From assembly GCA_014860115.1 (NCBI GenBank), contig JACZKK010000215.1, positions 1 through 34,606 of the forward strand: a DNA stretch of 34,606 nt, given 5' to 3'. The stretch's first letter is position 1. Every line of letters begins with the position of its first letter. Made by a program: the position numbers and the translations under genes. The notes below the pieces were generated by a model. It saw nothing but the letters and a program-made list of their open reading frames with translations, was not told the origin of the DNA and did no database searches. Of this stretch, positions 25,201 through 32,912 are shown piece after piece. This DNA comes from Ignavibacteriaceae bacterium (GTDB taxonomy: Bacteria > Bacteroidota > Ignavibacteria > Ignavibacteriales > Ignavibacteriaceae).

Positions 25201-25833
25201 ACCAGGCATATACCAATTATAATCAGCACAGCAAAAGATATTACCGAGGACGAAAAAACATCTTTGAATAATATTGTTGAAAACATTGCTGTAAAAACCA
25301 AAGAACACCCGCTTAATATTTTTAAAGTAGTCAGAAATCGTATTGAAATGCAGCAAACTTATTTAGCTAATTCCCAGCAGAAAATGATTAATATGATACC
25401 CGTTATAAATGGTAAGAGTAAGAATGGCAACAATGATTTAATCGAGAAACAATTTAGCGCAGATGTCTTAATTGTTGATGATGATTCGGACACACTCTAC
25501 ACTTTAGATGAGATAGTTCAGGCATGCAATTGTAATACGGTTCTTGCAAAAAGTGGAAAAGAATGTCTAGCTATTTTAGAACAAAAAACTTTTGATTTGA
25601 TTCTGCTGGATATAATGATGCCCGAAATGGATGGTTTCCAAACGATAAAGCATATCAAGCTAAATAAAAAATGGTCCGATATACCTGTCTTCGCGGTTAC
25701 AGCAAAGGCAATGAAAGATGATAAAGACATTGTCTTAAAACAAGGATTCTCTGATTACATACCCAAACCGGTTAATCCCACCATTATGTCTTTCAAAATA
25801 CAGAAACTGATCTCCCAGTTAAAGACAAGCTAA
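22291..25833 (+). CDS. Membrane hybrid histidine kinase with three receiver domains
   Basis: 1180-residue sensor kinase. Order: membrane helix 7-29, extracytoplasmic sensor domain 30-247 (no family recognised), helix 248-270, HAMP to about 322, GAF-like domain about 335-470, long coil 475-530, HisKA with H541 in ASMSHELRTPMNS, HATPase with LINLLGNAVKF, DTGIGIS and GTGLGLA, then receivers with acceptors D828, D950 and D1107. Receivers 1 and 3 are complete; receiver 2 has D950 in VIDIMMPKIDG but lacks the usual KP after the last strand (NIAVKTKEHP), so it may be weaker or regulatory. No Hpt domain is present in it. The ribosome site GGCGGAG is good. It belongs to the pilus transcript, suggesting it links an envelope signal to pilus action or expression. 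Confidence 0.94.
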   Translation: MRISLRILLINFIIVALIISASVFAFYSVMYNVLISQQSRQIVSATNNFNYALRSKIIEFEDEFLEFSSVEIETILKTNNLKSTNIDFILQFDSSSGDISKIAVNKNVYLPNRAITWEEFLNYNPYALVQEVKRDNDESFYFGRVITSALLNELSQKINSEVAIVWNGALSDLSNPAQNQKFLYLLTKANDYLKDKNNFEIYSDGSESTDIIAAVFKPTLSFNNQSKLYFLIFTSFGETGELRTTLRNIFIIVGLVGIALSLIFTFVFTDKLRKQISELGKATEQTYSGNFKHRIHIKSKDEIGRLGLAFNKMLDELDKKEKAKSEYSEFITLINQNPTLREISDAALIKIINIGGFIIGGLYTVDDGEITLISSYGFDFKTSKQSEEFDLHKRVIKTKEKLELFSEEYLPIVSSGLMEIKIKHLLLQPIIYNNKITALLELGSINKPSEEVIEYLDKIKDQLAIGITNSKALVQMENFVAELKKLNEEYQKQNIQIKQQNDTLIKLHNDLKEQAEELERQKEKAEESTRIKSQFLASMSHELRTPMNSILGLTELILEKANLEDKNRERLEVVLNSGKRLMNLINDILDLSKIEAGKMEIRYEDVILDEVIEEVSASITPLLNKKSIGFQVTRNIDTRMLINTDRGKVTQVLINLLGNAVKFTDEGSVTLRISSDDDLLNFEVIDTGIGISENDKKLIFEEFRQADGSTTRKYSGTGLGLAISKKISDLLGGSISVSSQVNQGSTFTFSIPMRFVDTKVPELQSKIDIHTLIKNRKNPILVIDDDEEVRYTIGQYLLSKGYDVIFAEDGDKGIQMAIENQPFAITLDVMLPGKDGWSILKELKDEPKTKDIPVIMASIVGDKNLGYELGAFEYFIKPISSEKLLSAFSKLENLANKPIQKIVVVDDDELEFEKFKEEFSSENIRIEYIRESEYAFSKIAEVQPDLIVIDIMMPKIDGITLSYKLKSNIKTRHIPIIISTAKDITEDEKTSLNNIVENIAVKTKEHPLNIFKVVRNRIEMQQTYLANSQQKMINMIPVINGKSKNGNNDLIEKQFSADVLIVDDDSDTLYTLDEIVQACNCNTVLAKSGKECLAILEQKTFDLILLDIMMPEMDGFQTIKHIKLNKKWSDIPVFAVTAKAMKDDKDIVLKQGFSDYIPKPVNPTIMSFKIQKLISQLKTS

Positions 25834-25834
25834 T

Positions 25835-26506
25835 ATGAAAAAGATTCTTGTTATTGATGATCTGCCTGAAAATGTATTCATACTGCAAGATCGGCTTGAG
25901 AATGAAGGTTATGAAGTAATTATTGCATATGACGGTAATAGTGGAATTGAGAAAGCCTACACGCACCTACCCGACCTCATTCTTCTTGATGTGATGATGC
26001 CTGACATAACCGGATTTGAAGTGTGTAAAATTCTCACCAATGATGAAAAGACAAAACACATTCCAATTATTCTGGTTACAGCAAAAGCGGGTTCAGAAGA
26101 TACAAAAGAAGGACTTGAAGCAGGAGCTTTTGATTATATTAAAAAACCATTTAACAGAGTGGAATTATTTGCACGGGTTAAGTCGGCGCTAAAACTTTCA
26201 GAAGCAAATAAACTTCTATTGAATATTGAAAAGCGAGCAACCTATGTTGCTACAGTTGTAACAGCAAATCATAAAATAAAGCAGCCGCTTACCCTGCTTA
26301 GCCTTTCTTCTGCAGCAATTAAGAGAGAACTTAAAAAAGAAGAGATTTCGAAGGAAGCAATTTTAAACCGAATCAACTATGTTGATATAGCTATTAAGGA
26401 AATTACAGAAGTACTAAACCAATTAATTGCAGTCAAAGAACCGATATTGTCTGATTATACAAAAAGCATAAAAATGATTAAAGTAGATGAGGAAGAAGCT
26501 AAATGA
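25835..26506 (+). CDS. Response regulator with C-terminal HisKA-like histidine domain and no ATPase domain
   Basis: 223-residue protein. Residues 1-120 are a canonical receiver (acidic pair D8/D9, acceptor D52 in LILLDVMMP, T82 and K104 in KKPFN). Residues 125-205 are helical, with VVTANHKIKQPLTLLSLSS around H146. This matches the H-box of NtrB-like kinases (HEINQPLxxI pattern), followed by a second helix of a DHp dimer. The catalytic ATPase domain that should come next is absent: the gene stops there and meets a convergent gene. Such a REC-DHp protein could be a phosphotransfer protein between the three-receiver kinase upstream and another regulator, in the manner of Spo0B or Hpt proteins. 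It starts one base after the kinase stop. A remnant of a truncated kinase is the alternative. Confidence 0.85.
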   Translation: MKKILVIDDLPENVFILQDRLENEGYEVIIAYDGNSGIEKAYTHLPDLILLDVMMPDITGFEVCKILTNDEKTKHIPIILVTAKAGSEDTKEGLEAGAFDYIKKPFNRVELFARVKSALKLSEANKLLLNIEKRATYVATVVTANHKIKQPLTLLSLSSAAIKRELKKEEISKEAILNRINYVDIAIKEITEVLNQLIAVKEPILSDYTKSIKMIKVDEEEAK

Positions 26507-28487
26507 GTTTCTGTATTGTAGACAACATCGTTTCGAACTCGTAAGGTTTTTGTATTTGACTGTTGATATGGTATTTTAAAAGTTCAGAATCATCTTCAAC
26601 CCACATACTTCCCGAAGATAATATGATAGGAATATTCAGATTTAATTTTCTTATCTCAGCAATTGTATCCAGCCCGGTCATCTCCGGCATATTATAATCA
26701 ATTATCGCAAGATCAACTTTAATTTCTTCCGTAAGAATTCTTAGAACTTCTTTGCCGGAAGTTACTTTTATTACTGAATAGCCATTCGTTTCAAGAAGTT
26801 CTGCAAGAAGATCTCCAAGCATAAGTTCATCATCTGCGAGCAAAATAATTTTCTCACTCGGCTCAGCTTTTATTTCTTTGGGAGGTTCAAAAGATGGAAT
26901 GTAAATATTAAAAGTAGTTCCGACACCTGATTTGCTTGATACATCAATGTAGCCATTATGTGCTTTTATAATTCCATAACTAACATACAAACCCAATCCG
27001 GAGCCCGTGTCCTTTGACTTAGTAGAAAAATAAGGGTCAAATATTTTTGTCAAATTTTTCTCTTCGATTCCACCACCATTGTCCTGCACAGAAAATCTAA
27101 CATAATCACCAATATTCAGAAGCGGGAAATAAACCTGATTTTCTTTGTCAATGGTTATATTCTTAGCGGAGATTTTTATCTCACCCTTACTATCAATTGC
27201 TTCTTTTGCGTTTACGCATAGGTTAAGAAGAACCTGATAAATTTCAGTGCTGTTGCCCACCATGTCATATAGTTTATCATCTACATCTTCTTTAAGGGTA
27301 ATTGATTTTGGAAAAGTTTGGGTTATAATTTTTGTAATCTCATTTAACAGTTGATGAGGTTTTACCAGTTCTTTTCTTTTAGGTGTTGGTTTGCCAAATG
27401 AAAGGAGTCCCTTTGTAAGATCTCTTGCTCTCACAGAACAGTTTTCAATATTATCAATCAGCTTTTGAACAGATTCATTCTGATCGACTCTTTTTCGTAG
27501 TAAGTTAACGCTTCCAAAAATGCTAGATAAAAGGTTCCCAAAATCATGCGCCATTCCACTGGAAAGTTTTCCTATAGTTTCAAGCTTTTGAGCTTGTAAA
27601 AGCCTGCTTTCAAGAGCAGCGTTCAAATCCCGTGTATTTATATTACTTATTACAAATGATAAAAGGGTGGCAAATTGTTCAACAAGCGTAACTTCATCTT
27701 GGCTGAAACTGTTTTTAAGCTTACCAATAATTAAAGTTGCAATTAAATGATTATCAAAAAAACAAGGGGAGATCACTATAGTTTTACAATTAAGTGTTGA
27801 TGTGATGTTGTAACCAAGATTGTTGATCTCATTAAAGGCGACAAGAGAACTTTTATTCAATTCAAGCCACTTGGTAATAAATTTGAAGTCTGTACGTACA
27901 GTTTTTTCAACCTCGGGTTTGTTTTTGATTACTCTAATAGGATCGAAGTACTTAAATTCTGCCCCAACACTGTCACTTAAAAATACAATCATTCCGAAAT
28001 TACCGCTGGCTAAATTTACCGACTTTACTAGTATCTCGTTTGATAAACTATCAATTGAACTTTCCTTCACCATAAGGGTCAGAATTTCTTGTAGTTCAGT
28101 TCTAAAATCAACAACTGGAAGTCGTAAATTGCTGTTAATGTTTCCCTCACGAGCAACTTCTTCTTGAACAAGCAGCTCAAGCTTGTACCCGGAAGGAACT
28201 TTCTGCTTTACTTTGGTAAAAATGGGAGTAATTCGAACATTCCGGCTAATTTTTGGAAGGAATAATATAACAGGCTCGTTATATATTAATTTTATATCTG
28301 CCTCAATTCCCATAGATAGAAACAATTTCGACAAAGCCAACCCTTTTAGCCTGGTAATAGCCGGAAAGAATTTTTTAAAATTTTTATTGTACCAGATTAT
28401 TTTGAACTTACTATCAGCTATTGCAAGCGGGTATGTTTCCCCTAAAATTACTTCCGGAGAATATTTAGTAAGTATGCTCGAGGGCAT
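26499..28487 (-). CDS. Soluble hybrid histidine kinase (PAS-GAF-HisKA-HATPase-REC)
   Basis: 662-residue kinase without membrane helices. A PAS-like N-terminus (residues 12-60, SKFKIIWYNKNFKKFFP) is followed by a GAF-like domain at about 135-290, HisKA with H314 in SSGMAHDFGNLLSSI, HATPase with LLNLCVNAKEAI, DNGGGIEE and GSGLGLYVSYGIIKAH, and a C-terminal receiver (about 545-662) with acceptor D597 in IIDYNMPEMTG and QKPYE. The H-box and NAKEA pattern belong to the NtrB-like group, which suits its partner: the sigma54 activator gene upstream ends six bases before this start. It converges on the pilus signalling operon and overlaps its last gene by eight bases at the stop codons. Confidence 0.93.
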   Translation of the reverse strand: MPSSILTKYSPEVILGETYPLAIADSKFKIIWYNKNFKKFFPAITRLKGLALSKLFLSMGIEADIKLIYNEPVILFLPKISRNVRITPIFTKVKQKVPSGYKLELLVQEEVAREGNINSNLRLPVVDFRTELQEILTLMVKESSIDSLSNEILVKSVNLASGNFGMIVFLSDSVGAEFKYFDPIRVIKNKPEVEKTVRTDFKFITKWLELNKSSLVAFNEINNLGYNITSTLNCKTIVISPCFFDNHLIATLIIGKLKNSFSQDEVTLVEQFATLLSFVISNINTRDLNAALESRLLQAQKLETIGKLSSGMAHDFGNLLSSIFGSVNLLRKRVDQNESVQKLIDNIENCSVRARDLTKGLLSFGKPTPKRKELVKPHQLLNEITKIITQTFPKSITLKEDVDDKLYDMVGNSTEIYQVLLNLCVNAKEAIDSKGEIKISAKNITIDKENQVYFPLLNIGDYVRFSVQDNGGGIEEKNLTKIFDPYFSTKSKDTGSGLGLYVSYGIIKAHNGYIDVSSKSGVGTTFNIYIPSFEPPKEIKAEPSEKIILLADDELMLGDLLAELLETNGYSVIKVTSGKEVLRILTEEIKVDLAIIDYNMPEMTGLDTIAEIRKLNLNIPIILSSGSMWVEDDSELLKYHINSQIQKPYEFETMLSTIQKLI

Positions 28488-28493
28488 TTAGTG

Positions 28494-29861
28494 TCAGACA
28501 GGTCTTAGTTCATATTTTTTTATTTTGGTATAAAGAGTCTTTGGACTTATACCCAATTGATTGGCGGTTTGTGTTCTATCCCACCTGTTTTTATCAAGCA
28601 CCTTTTTAATGTGCCATCTTTCGAGGTCTTCCATACTGAGGATTTCCTCAACTTGTTCAAACTCTGAAAATTTTTTCGTTTGCATTTGGAAGGATTGAGG
28701 AAGATTGAGATCCTCCGGTTGAATGATATCTCCTTCAGCAAAAATGAGCGCCCTCTCAATGATATGGTCCAGCTCTCTGATATTTCCGTTGAATGAATAA
28801 GCTAAAAGTATTTCTTCTGCCTGTGGTGAGAGGTGTTTTGGAGATCGTATAGGTGTTTTTTCTTTTATGAAATGATTAGCAAGCAGTAATATATCTTCCT
28901 TCCGATCTCTTAACGGAGGAATTGTCAGGGTGATAACATTCAACCTGAATAACAGATCTTTCCTGAAATTTTTATTATCTGCTTCTTCTAGAAGATTACG
29001 GTTAGTTGCTCCGATTACTCGTACGTTTGATGTTAGCGTTGTTATGCCACCAATACGTCTATATTCTCCATTCTCTAAAAATCGTAAAAGTTTTGGTTGA
29101 AGAGCAAGACTCAATTCGCCGATTTCATCCAAAAAAAGAGATCCACCATGAGCAATTTCAACTAATCCCTGCTTTGTGTTTTTTGCATCGGTAAAGGCAC
29201 CTCTTTCATGCCCAAATAGTTCACTTTCAATAAGCTGATCAGGAAGTGAAGCACAGTTGATAACAACAAAAGGTTTGTCTTTTCGTGCTGAGTGCTTGTG
29301 AATGTATTCAGCCAGAAGTTCTTTTCCGGTTCCCGTTTCTCCTTCAATCAGTATATTGGAATCAGAAATGGCTGCTTTGTTCGCAAGATTAAGAATTCTT
29401 TTTAGCTGAGAACTATTTCCTATTATATTCTCGGAACCTTTTTTACTGATCTCTTTAGTTAAAATTTCAGTTTTAACCAGAAGCTCTTTATGCTCAAGCG
29501 CTCTGCCTACTGTTAATAGTAAATCTTCAAATTCATAAGGTTTAGTAATAAAATCATAAGCTCCCGACTTAATACAATCAATTGCCTTCCTCATTTCTCC
29601 TTGTGCAGAAAGTATAATTACTTGTAAAGAAGCATTGTAATCTTTTACAAATTTCAGAACTTCTTCTCCGGATATCTCGCGCATATTTAAGTCCAGTAAA
29701 AGAATATCATAATTTGTCCTTTTTATTGCTTCAATAGCAAACTTTCCATCATAAACGATATCAACCTCAGGACCCTCTTCAAGTAATTGTTCCTTAAGTA
29801 GATAACATAAAGTTTCGTCATCATCACAGACAAGAATTTTGGAATTTTTAAGGGAAGCCAT
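28494..29861 (-). CDS. NtrC-family sigma54-dependent response regulator
   Basis: 455-residue activator that opens sigma54 promoters. Residues 1-120 are a receiver with acceptor D57 in LLLDLNMREISG; 148-380 are the AAA+ domain with Walker A GETGTGKE (173 on), the sigma54-contact loop GAFTDA (221-226, a known variant of GAFTGA), Walker B GGSLFLDEIGEL and the arginine-finger region LLFRLNVITLTIPPLRDRKED. The C-terminus is a Fis-type helix-turn-helix (RTQTANQLGISPKTLYTKIKKYEL). I start it at ATG 29861; an in-frame TTG twelve bases earlier is less likely. It forms an operon with the hybrid kinase that follows. Its targets are unknown; the pilus unit on the opposite strand, with its repeated elements before pilT, is a natural suspect. 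Confidence 0.95.
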   Translation of the reverse strand: MASLKNSKILVCDDDETLCYLLKEQLLEEGPEVDIVYDGKFAIEAIKRTNYDILLLDLNMREISGEEVLKFVKDYNASLQVIILSAQGEMRKAIDCIKSGAYDFITKPYEFEDLLLTVGRALEHKELLVKTEILTKEISKKGSENIIGNSSQLKRILNLANKAAISDSNILIEGETGTGKELLAEYIHKHSARKDKPFVVINCASLPDQLIESELFGHERGAFTDAKNTKQGLVEIAHGGSLFLDEIGELSLALQPKLLRFLENGEYRRIGGITTLTSNVRVIGATNRNLLEEADNKNFRKDLLFRLNVITLTIPPLRDRKEDILLLANHFIKEKTPIRSPKHLSPQAEEILLAYSFNGNIRELDHIIERALIFAEGDIIQPEDLNLPQSFQMQTKKFSEFEQVEEILSMEDLERWHIKKVLDKNRWDRTQTANQLGISPKTLYTKIKKYELRPV

Positions 29862-29899
29862 TTTTACCGCCAATCGATTTTATGTGTTAAAATCTTTAT

Positions 29900-29931
29900 T
29901 TTGTATTAGAATTATCAACTTACTATATTTG
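29900..29931 (+). promoter_or_regulatory. Bacteroidota-type promoter of tRNA-Lys
   Basis: TTTG at 29900-29903, 20 bases, then TATATTTG at 29924-29931: a perfect TTTG-N20-TAnnTTTG. The tRNA begins 17 bases after it. This is the cleanest support for an FCB-type primary sigma factor in the window. Confidence 0.8.
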
Positions 29932-29947
29932 CACTCCTTTTTGTAAA

Positions 29948-30019
29948 GGGCGCGTAGCTCAGGGGTAGAGCATCTGCCTTTTAAGCAGAGGGTCGGTGGT
30001 TCGAAACCACCCGCGCTCA
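29948..30019 (+). tRNA. tRNA-Lys (anticodon TTT)
   Basis: Full cloverleaf of 72 bases. Acceptor GGGCGCG pairs with CGCGCTC (one G-T pair at position 2), D-stem GCTC/GAGC, anticodon stem TCTGC/GCAGA with loop CTTTTAA giving anticodon TTT, variable loop GGGTC, T-stem GGTGG/CCACC with loop TTCGAAA, and discriminator A. The CCA end is not encoded. It has its own promoter just upstream and a terminator about 105 bases downstream. Confidence 0.97.
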
Positions 30020-30124
30020 CTCTATCTTCTTTCTCTATAAATATTTACAAAGACCAACCACTCTAAAACTTTAGTTTAGTAACCATCAATATTAATATTT
30101 AAATGTAAAATTTACAAGCATTCT

Positions 30125-30154
30125 GGCTGTTATTAGAAATTATAACAGTCTTTT
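30125..30154 (+). terminator. Probable terminator after tRNA-Lys
   Basis: GGCTGTTAT, an 8-base loop, ATAACAGTC, then TTTT. The stem is 9 bp with one G-T pair. It fits as the end of the tRNA-Lys transcript. The rest of the 30020-30236 gap shows no other gene. Confidence 0.65.
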
Positions 30155-30236
30155 CAGCATAAGAATTTAGGCTTTTAACACTGGCATTATTTTAGCATTT
30201 TGTAATTAATACTTTTAATCAATACTTATTTAATAC

Positions 30237-30545
30237 TTGGGCGCAATAGTTTTCTGGACAATTATCAGGACGGCAATTACAATTCCCGTTTTGTGGATAT
30301 TGAGATCGCATATGGATGCCCAGCTCTGGTGGATGGTCAGTATAGCTGCCATATATGTTCTTATTATTCATCCGGCTATGGTTAGCCATAGATGGTTCGA
30401 AAAACATAATAAGAAAGTAATCGAATCATCACTTTGCTCTAGTTGTAAAAATTTTGACCGATCTGCGGTACTTTGCATTAAATATGACAAACACCCCACT
30501 GAAAACTACGTCCCTTGTGATGGAGTTGAATGGGAGCCCAAATAG
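30237..30545 (+). CDS. Small membrane protein with Cys-rich tail, unknown function
   Basis: 102-residue protein. Two hydrophobic helices (residues 3-22 and 30-49) are joined by a short loop, followed by a basic stretch (RWFEKHNKK) and a compact tail with C67-x2-C70-x9-C80-x13-C94 and the stretch KYDKHPTENYVPCDGVEWEP. Four spaced cysteines suggest a metal site or an iron-sulfur-like knuckle on the cytoplasmic side, given the positive residues after helix 2. No Shine-Dalgarno is seen. A stop lies two codons upstream, so the start is TTG at 30237, or ATG at residue 26, which would lose the first helix. I do not recognise the family. Codon pattern and the ordered tail argue for a real gene. Confidence 0.65.
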   Translation: MGAIVFWTIIRTAITIPVLWILRSHMDAQLWWMVSIAAIYVLIIHPAMVSHRWFEKHNKKVIESSLCSSCKNFDRSAVLCIKYDKHPTENYVPCDGVEWEPK

Positions 30546-30597
30546 CCCCGTATATTTTTCTATTGTTTGATATCTAAATCAGATCAGCCGGGAGAGA

Positions 30598-31275
30598 ATG
30601 AATATTAAAATGAAAAACCAATTTGTGCTTTTTGTTCTTTTTATTTTTTTTGTTGTAGCCTGCAACCCGGAAGATTTAATCAGTGAATTTGGAGACTCTA
30701 TAATTACTGGTAAATCTAGATTAGGTGAAGTGCTCAACACCGCTAAAAGCAATTTTGCACGAGATGCAAAACTAGCGGCCATTTATGGTTTAAACGTTAA
30801 TACCAAAGGTCAAGTTGATTTATTAAAGCCAACTGATAATGCTTTCATTTATGCCGTTCAATCTGATTCCGCACAAGCCAATGAGTTTTATATCCCGACG
30901 TATAAATCTTATCCTGTCAAATCGCCAATTAATTTCAATACTATGATAACTTTTGTAAAAAATACACAAGCTAAAGATATTTTAGGTTTAGTATTTGGTA
31001 GGCTCGCAGAGATTAATATCAGTACATCAGCATCTTATGATGATAGTCCGCAAGTAATAGAAAAAATGTTAACCAGAGGAGATGTCACAGCTTTCAGAAA
31101 TGCAAACCCCAGAGGGAAAGTTGATATGTTCCTCATCCCGAGTAAATCAATCGACACAACAAGTATAACTAATACGGCTGACTGGATAGTAAACTTTTAT
31201 GGCGACACCACCTCATTGGTTCTTTGGCTGCATCCCGGGACAGCTAACGGTGCAGTTGATGTGATTTCAAATTAA
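30598..31275 (+). CDS. Putative lipoprotein, unknown function
   Basis: 225-residue predicted lipoprotein with hydrophobic signal peptide and lipobox VVAC (Cys22). The mature part holds a helical stretch (LGEVLNTAKSNFARDAKLAAIYGLNV) and a beta-rich remainder with TDNAFIYAVQSD and a C-terminal GDTTSLVLWLHPG. No family recognised. GGGAGAG lies just before the ATG at 30598; an alternative ATG at 30610 would shorten the signal peptide by four residues. It is 52 bases after the small Cys-rich gene and convergent with the lytic transglycosylase gene. Confidence 0.75.
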   Translation: MNIKMKNQFVLFVLFIFFVVACNPEDLISEFGDSIITGKSRLGEVLNTAKSNFARDAKLAAIYGLNVNTKGQVDLLKPTDNAFIYAVQSDSAQANEFYIPTYKSYPVKSPINFNTMITFVKNTQAKDILGLVFGRLAEINISTSASYDDSPQVIEKMLTRGDVTAFRNANPRGKVDMFLIPSKSIDTTSITNTADWIVNFYGDTTSLVLWLHPGTANGAVDVISN

Positions 31276-31320
31276 GCTTTATTCGTTTCCGACTCAACCA
31301 ATATAAATTAATGACCCAAA

Positions 31321-32277
31321 TCATTCTTTGATAATTTCTACACTTCCTTCTTTCGGCAATTTAATTGTATAAGCTCTTTTAGTATTGTTGCTTAAATAAT
31401 TATCACGCAGCCAGGGATTGTACATCTTTAGAATAAAGTAATTAACTCCCAAACTTGTTGCATAATCAGCAAGATCAGCAACCGAACTATCAAGTGTTAT
31501 TTCAGAATACTCGAGTGGTTTGTATTTGTCTTCGGGCTTTATATCAAATCCATACCTTTCAGGATTTTGAAGAATATATTTTAGGGAGACTATCCGAGCT
31601 ACGAATCTTGAAGTTTCCGAATTTAAAACTAAGTTGAAGTAATTCTTTGCTTTTTGCCGTTCTCTCTGTTTTGTCACTCCGTCCTGACCCATATTATAAG
31701 AAGCTGCAGCTACTATCCAGCTTCCAAACATATCATAAGAATCACGAAGGTATTTACACGCCGCTTCGGCTGACATTTCAACATCGTATCTTTCATCAAC
31801 CTGCGAATTTATTTCAAGTCCGTACTTTTCACCTGCAGGCTTCATAAACTGCCAGAAGCCAGTAGCTCCAGCCGGAGAAATTACATTTTCCAGATTACTT
31901 TCTGCAACCGCCAAGTATTTAAAGTCATCAGGAATATTATTCCTTTTTAATATGGGTTCAATTAAAGGGAACCATCTGTTGGCTCTTTTTATTGCAAGTA
32001 TAGTTGCGGAGTGCCAGTAAGTGTTCGAAAGAAATTCCCGTTCCATTCTCTCATAAACTTCAAAATTTTCAGTGGGAATTTTTTCGCCGGCAAATTCAAG
32101 ATAGCTAGGTATTTCAGGTGAAATTATTTTATAACCTTGTGGAAAATCTTCATATGGGTTGCTGCTAGCATTTGTGGTATTATCGGTAAAAAATATTGCT
32201 ATAGTGAAAAAGATCAGGCCAATTGTAATTATTATTCCCGGAAATAAGTAATAGAAATTTGAATTGCTATTTTTCAT
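31321..32277 (-). CDS. Membrane-anchored lytic transglycosylase (SLT domain, MltD-like)
   Basis: Cleaves glycan strands of peptidoglycan to 1,6-anhydro ends, in the periplasm. The 318-residue protein has one N-terminal membrane helix (11-31), a linker, and an SLT/lysozyme-like domain at about 105-250: catalytic Glu126 in AVAESNLENVISPAGATGFWQFM, then YGLEIN, DERYDVEMSAEAACKYLRD and AAASYNMGQDGV, all hallmarks of family 1. No LysM repeats are present, unlike E. coli MltD; the last 60 residues form an additional region ending in IKLPKEGSVEIIKE, which resembles the end of a peptidoglycan-binding unit. It could act in wall remodelling for the pilus or other envelope machines, but it is not in an operon with them. 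Confidence 0.9.
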   Translation of the reverse strand: MKNSNSNFYYLFPGIIITIGLIFFTIAIFFTDNTTNASSNPYEDFPQGYKIISPEIPSYLEFAGEKIPTENFEVYERMEREFLSNTYWHSATILAIKRANRWFPLIEPILKRNNIPDDFKYLAVAESNLENVISPAGATGFWQFMKPAGEKYGLEINSQVDERYDVEMSAEAACKYLRDSYDMFGSWIVAAASYNMGQDGVTKQRERQKAKNYFNLVLNSETSRFVARIVSLKYILQNPERYGFDIKPEDKYKPLEYSEITLDSSVADLADYATSLGVNYFILKMYNPWLRDNYLSNNTKRAYTIKLPKEGSVEIIKE

Positions 32278-32375
32278 AAAGAGGTTCCATTTTGTTTTAG
32301 TATTTTTGTCGTGGTTTAGTGTTGCTAGTATATCAATTTTTACTCTAAAAGGAAAAACAATTCGGCATCTTTATT

Positions 32376-32846
32376 ATGAATGATGAAATCAACTCTGACA
32401 TAAGATCAACTAAACAATACAATCCGCAGATGCATTCTGCCGAACACATTCTCAATCAGACAATGGTAAGAATGTTCAACCGTGGCAGATCATTCAGCAA
32501 TCATATTGAAAAGAAAAAATCAAAATGTGATTATTTCTTTGATCGGAATCTAACTGCAGAAGAGATCAGCATAATAAATGATAAGGTAAATGAAGTTATT
32601 CGGCTGAATTTGAATGTGGTTGAAGAGTTTTATCAAAAAGATGAAGCACAAAAAATTTTTAACCTCTCCCGTTTACCCGAAGACGCCGGAGATAAAGTCA
32701 GGGTTATTAAAATTGGTGATTACGATGCATGCCCCTGCAGTGGTTTACACGTTACCAGCACAAAAGAAATCGGCATCTTCAAAATAATCTCTTCTGACTT
32801 CAAAAACGATGTGCTGCGTATTAGATTTAAATTAATAAACGATTAA
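32376..32846 (+). CDS. AlaX-like alanyl-tRNA editing domain protein
   Basis: 156-residue stand-alone relative of the second additional domain (SAD) of alanyl- and threonyl-tRNA synthetases. The zinc motifs are both visible: H20-x3-H24 in HSAEHILNQ and C121-x3-H125 in CPCSGLHV. AlaX proteins hydrolyse Ser- or Gly-charged tRNA-Ala, or Ser-tRNA-Thr, in trans. The protein is shorter than the usual AlaX-M form, lacks the N-terminal OB-like half, and corresponds to the AlaX-S or SAD-only type. Substrate cannot be told from sequence. The ATG at 32376 is divergent from the transglycosylase gene. Confidence 0.85.
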   Translation: MNDEINSDIRSTKQYNPQMHSAEHILNQTMVRMFNRGRSFSNHIEKKKSKCDYFFDRNLTAEEISIINDKVNEVIRLNLNVVEEFYQKDEAQKIFNLSRLPEDAGDKVRVIKIGDYDACPCSGLHVTSTKEIGIFKIISSDFKNDVLRIRFKLIND

Positions 32847-32912
32847 AAATCATTTGAAGAAATATATTTTTACTTAGTAAATAATTACTCACATTATTCA
32901 GAAAGGAAAAAA

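Noticed and set aside
24888-25356. Long open frames opposite the hybrid kinase
   Set aside because: They are antisense to well-defined receiver domains and have no recognisable protein features.
29862-29873. Start of the NtrC-like gene at TTG 29873
   Set aside because: The ATG at 29861 gives the normal short lead into the receiver, and the upstream codons overlap a GGCGG ribosome-like site.
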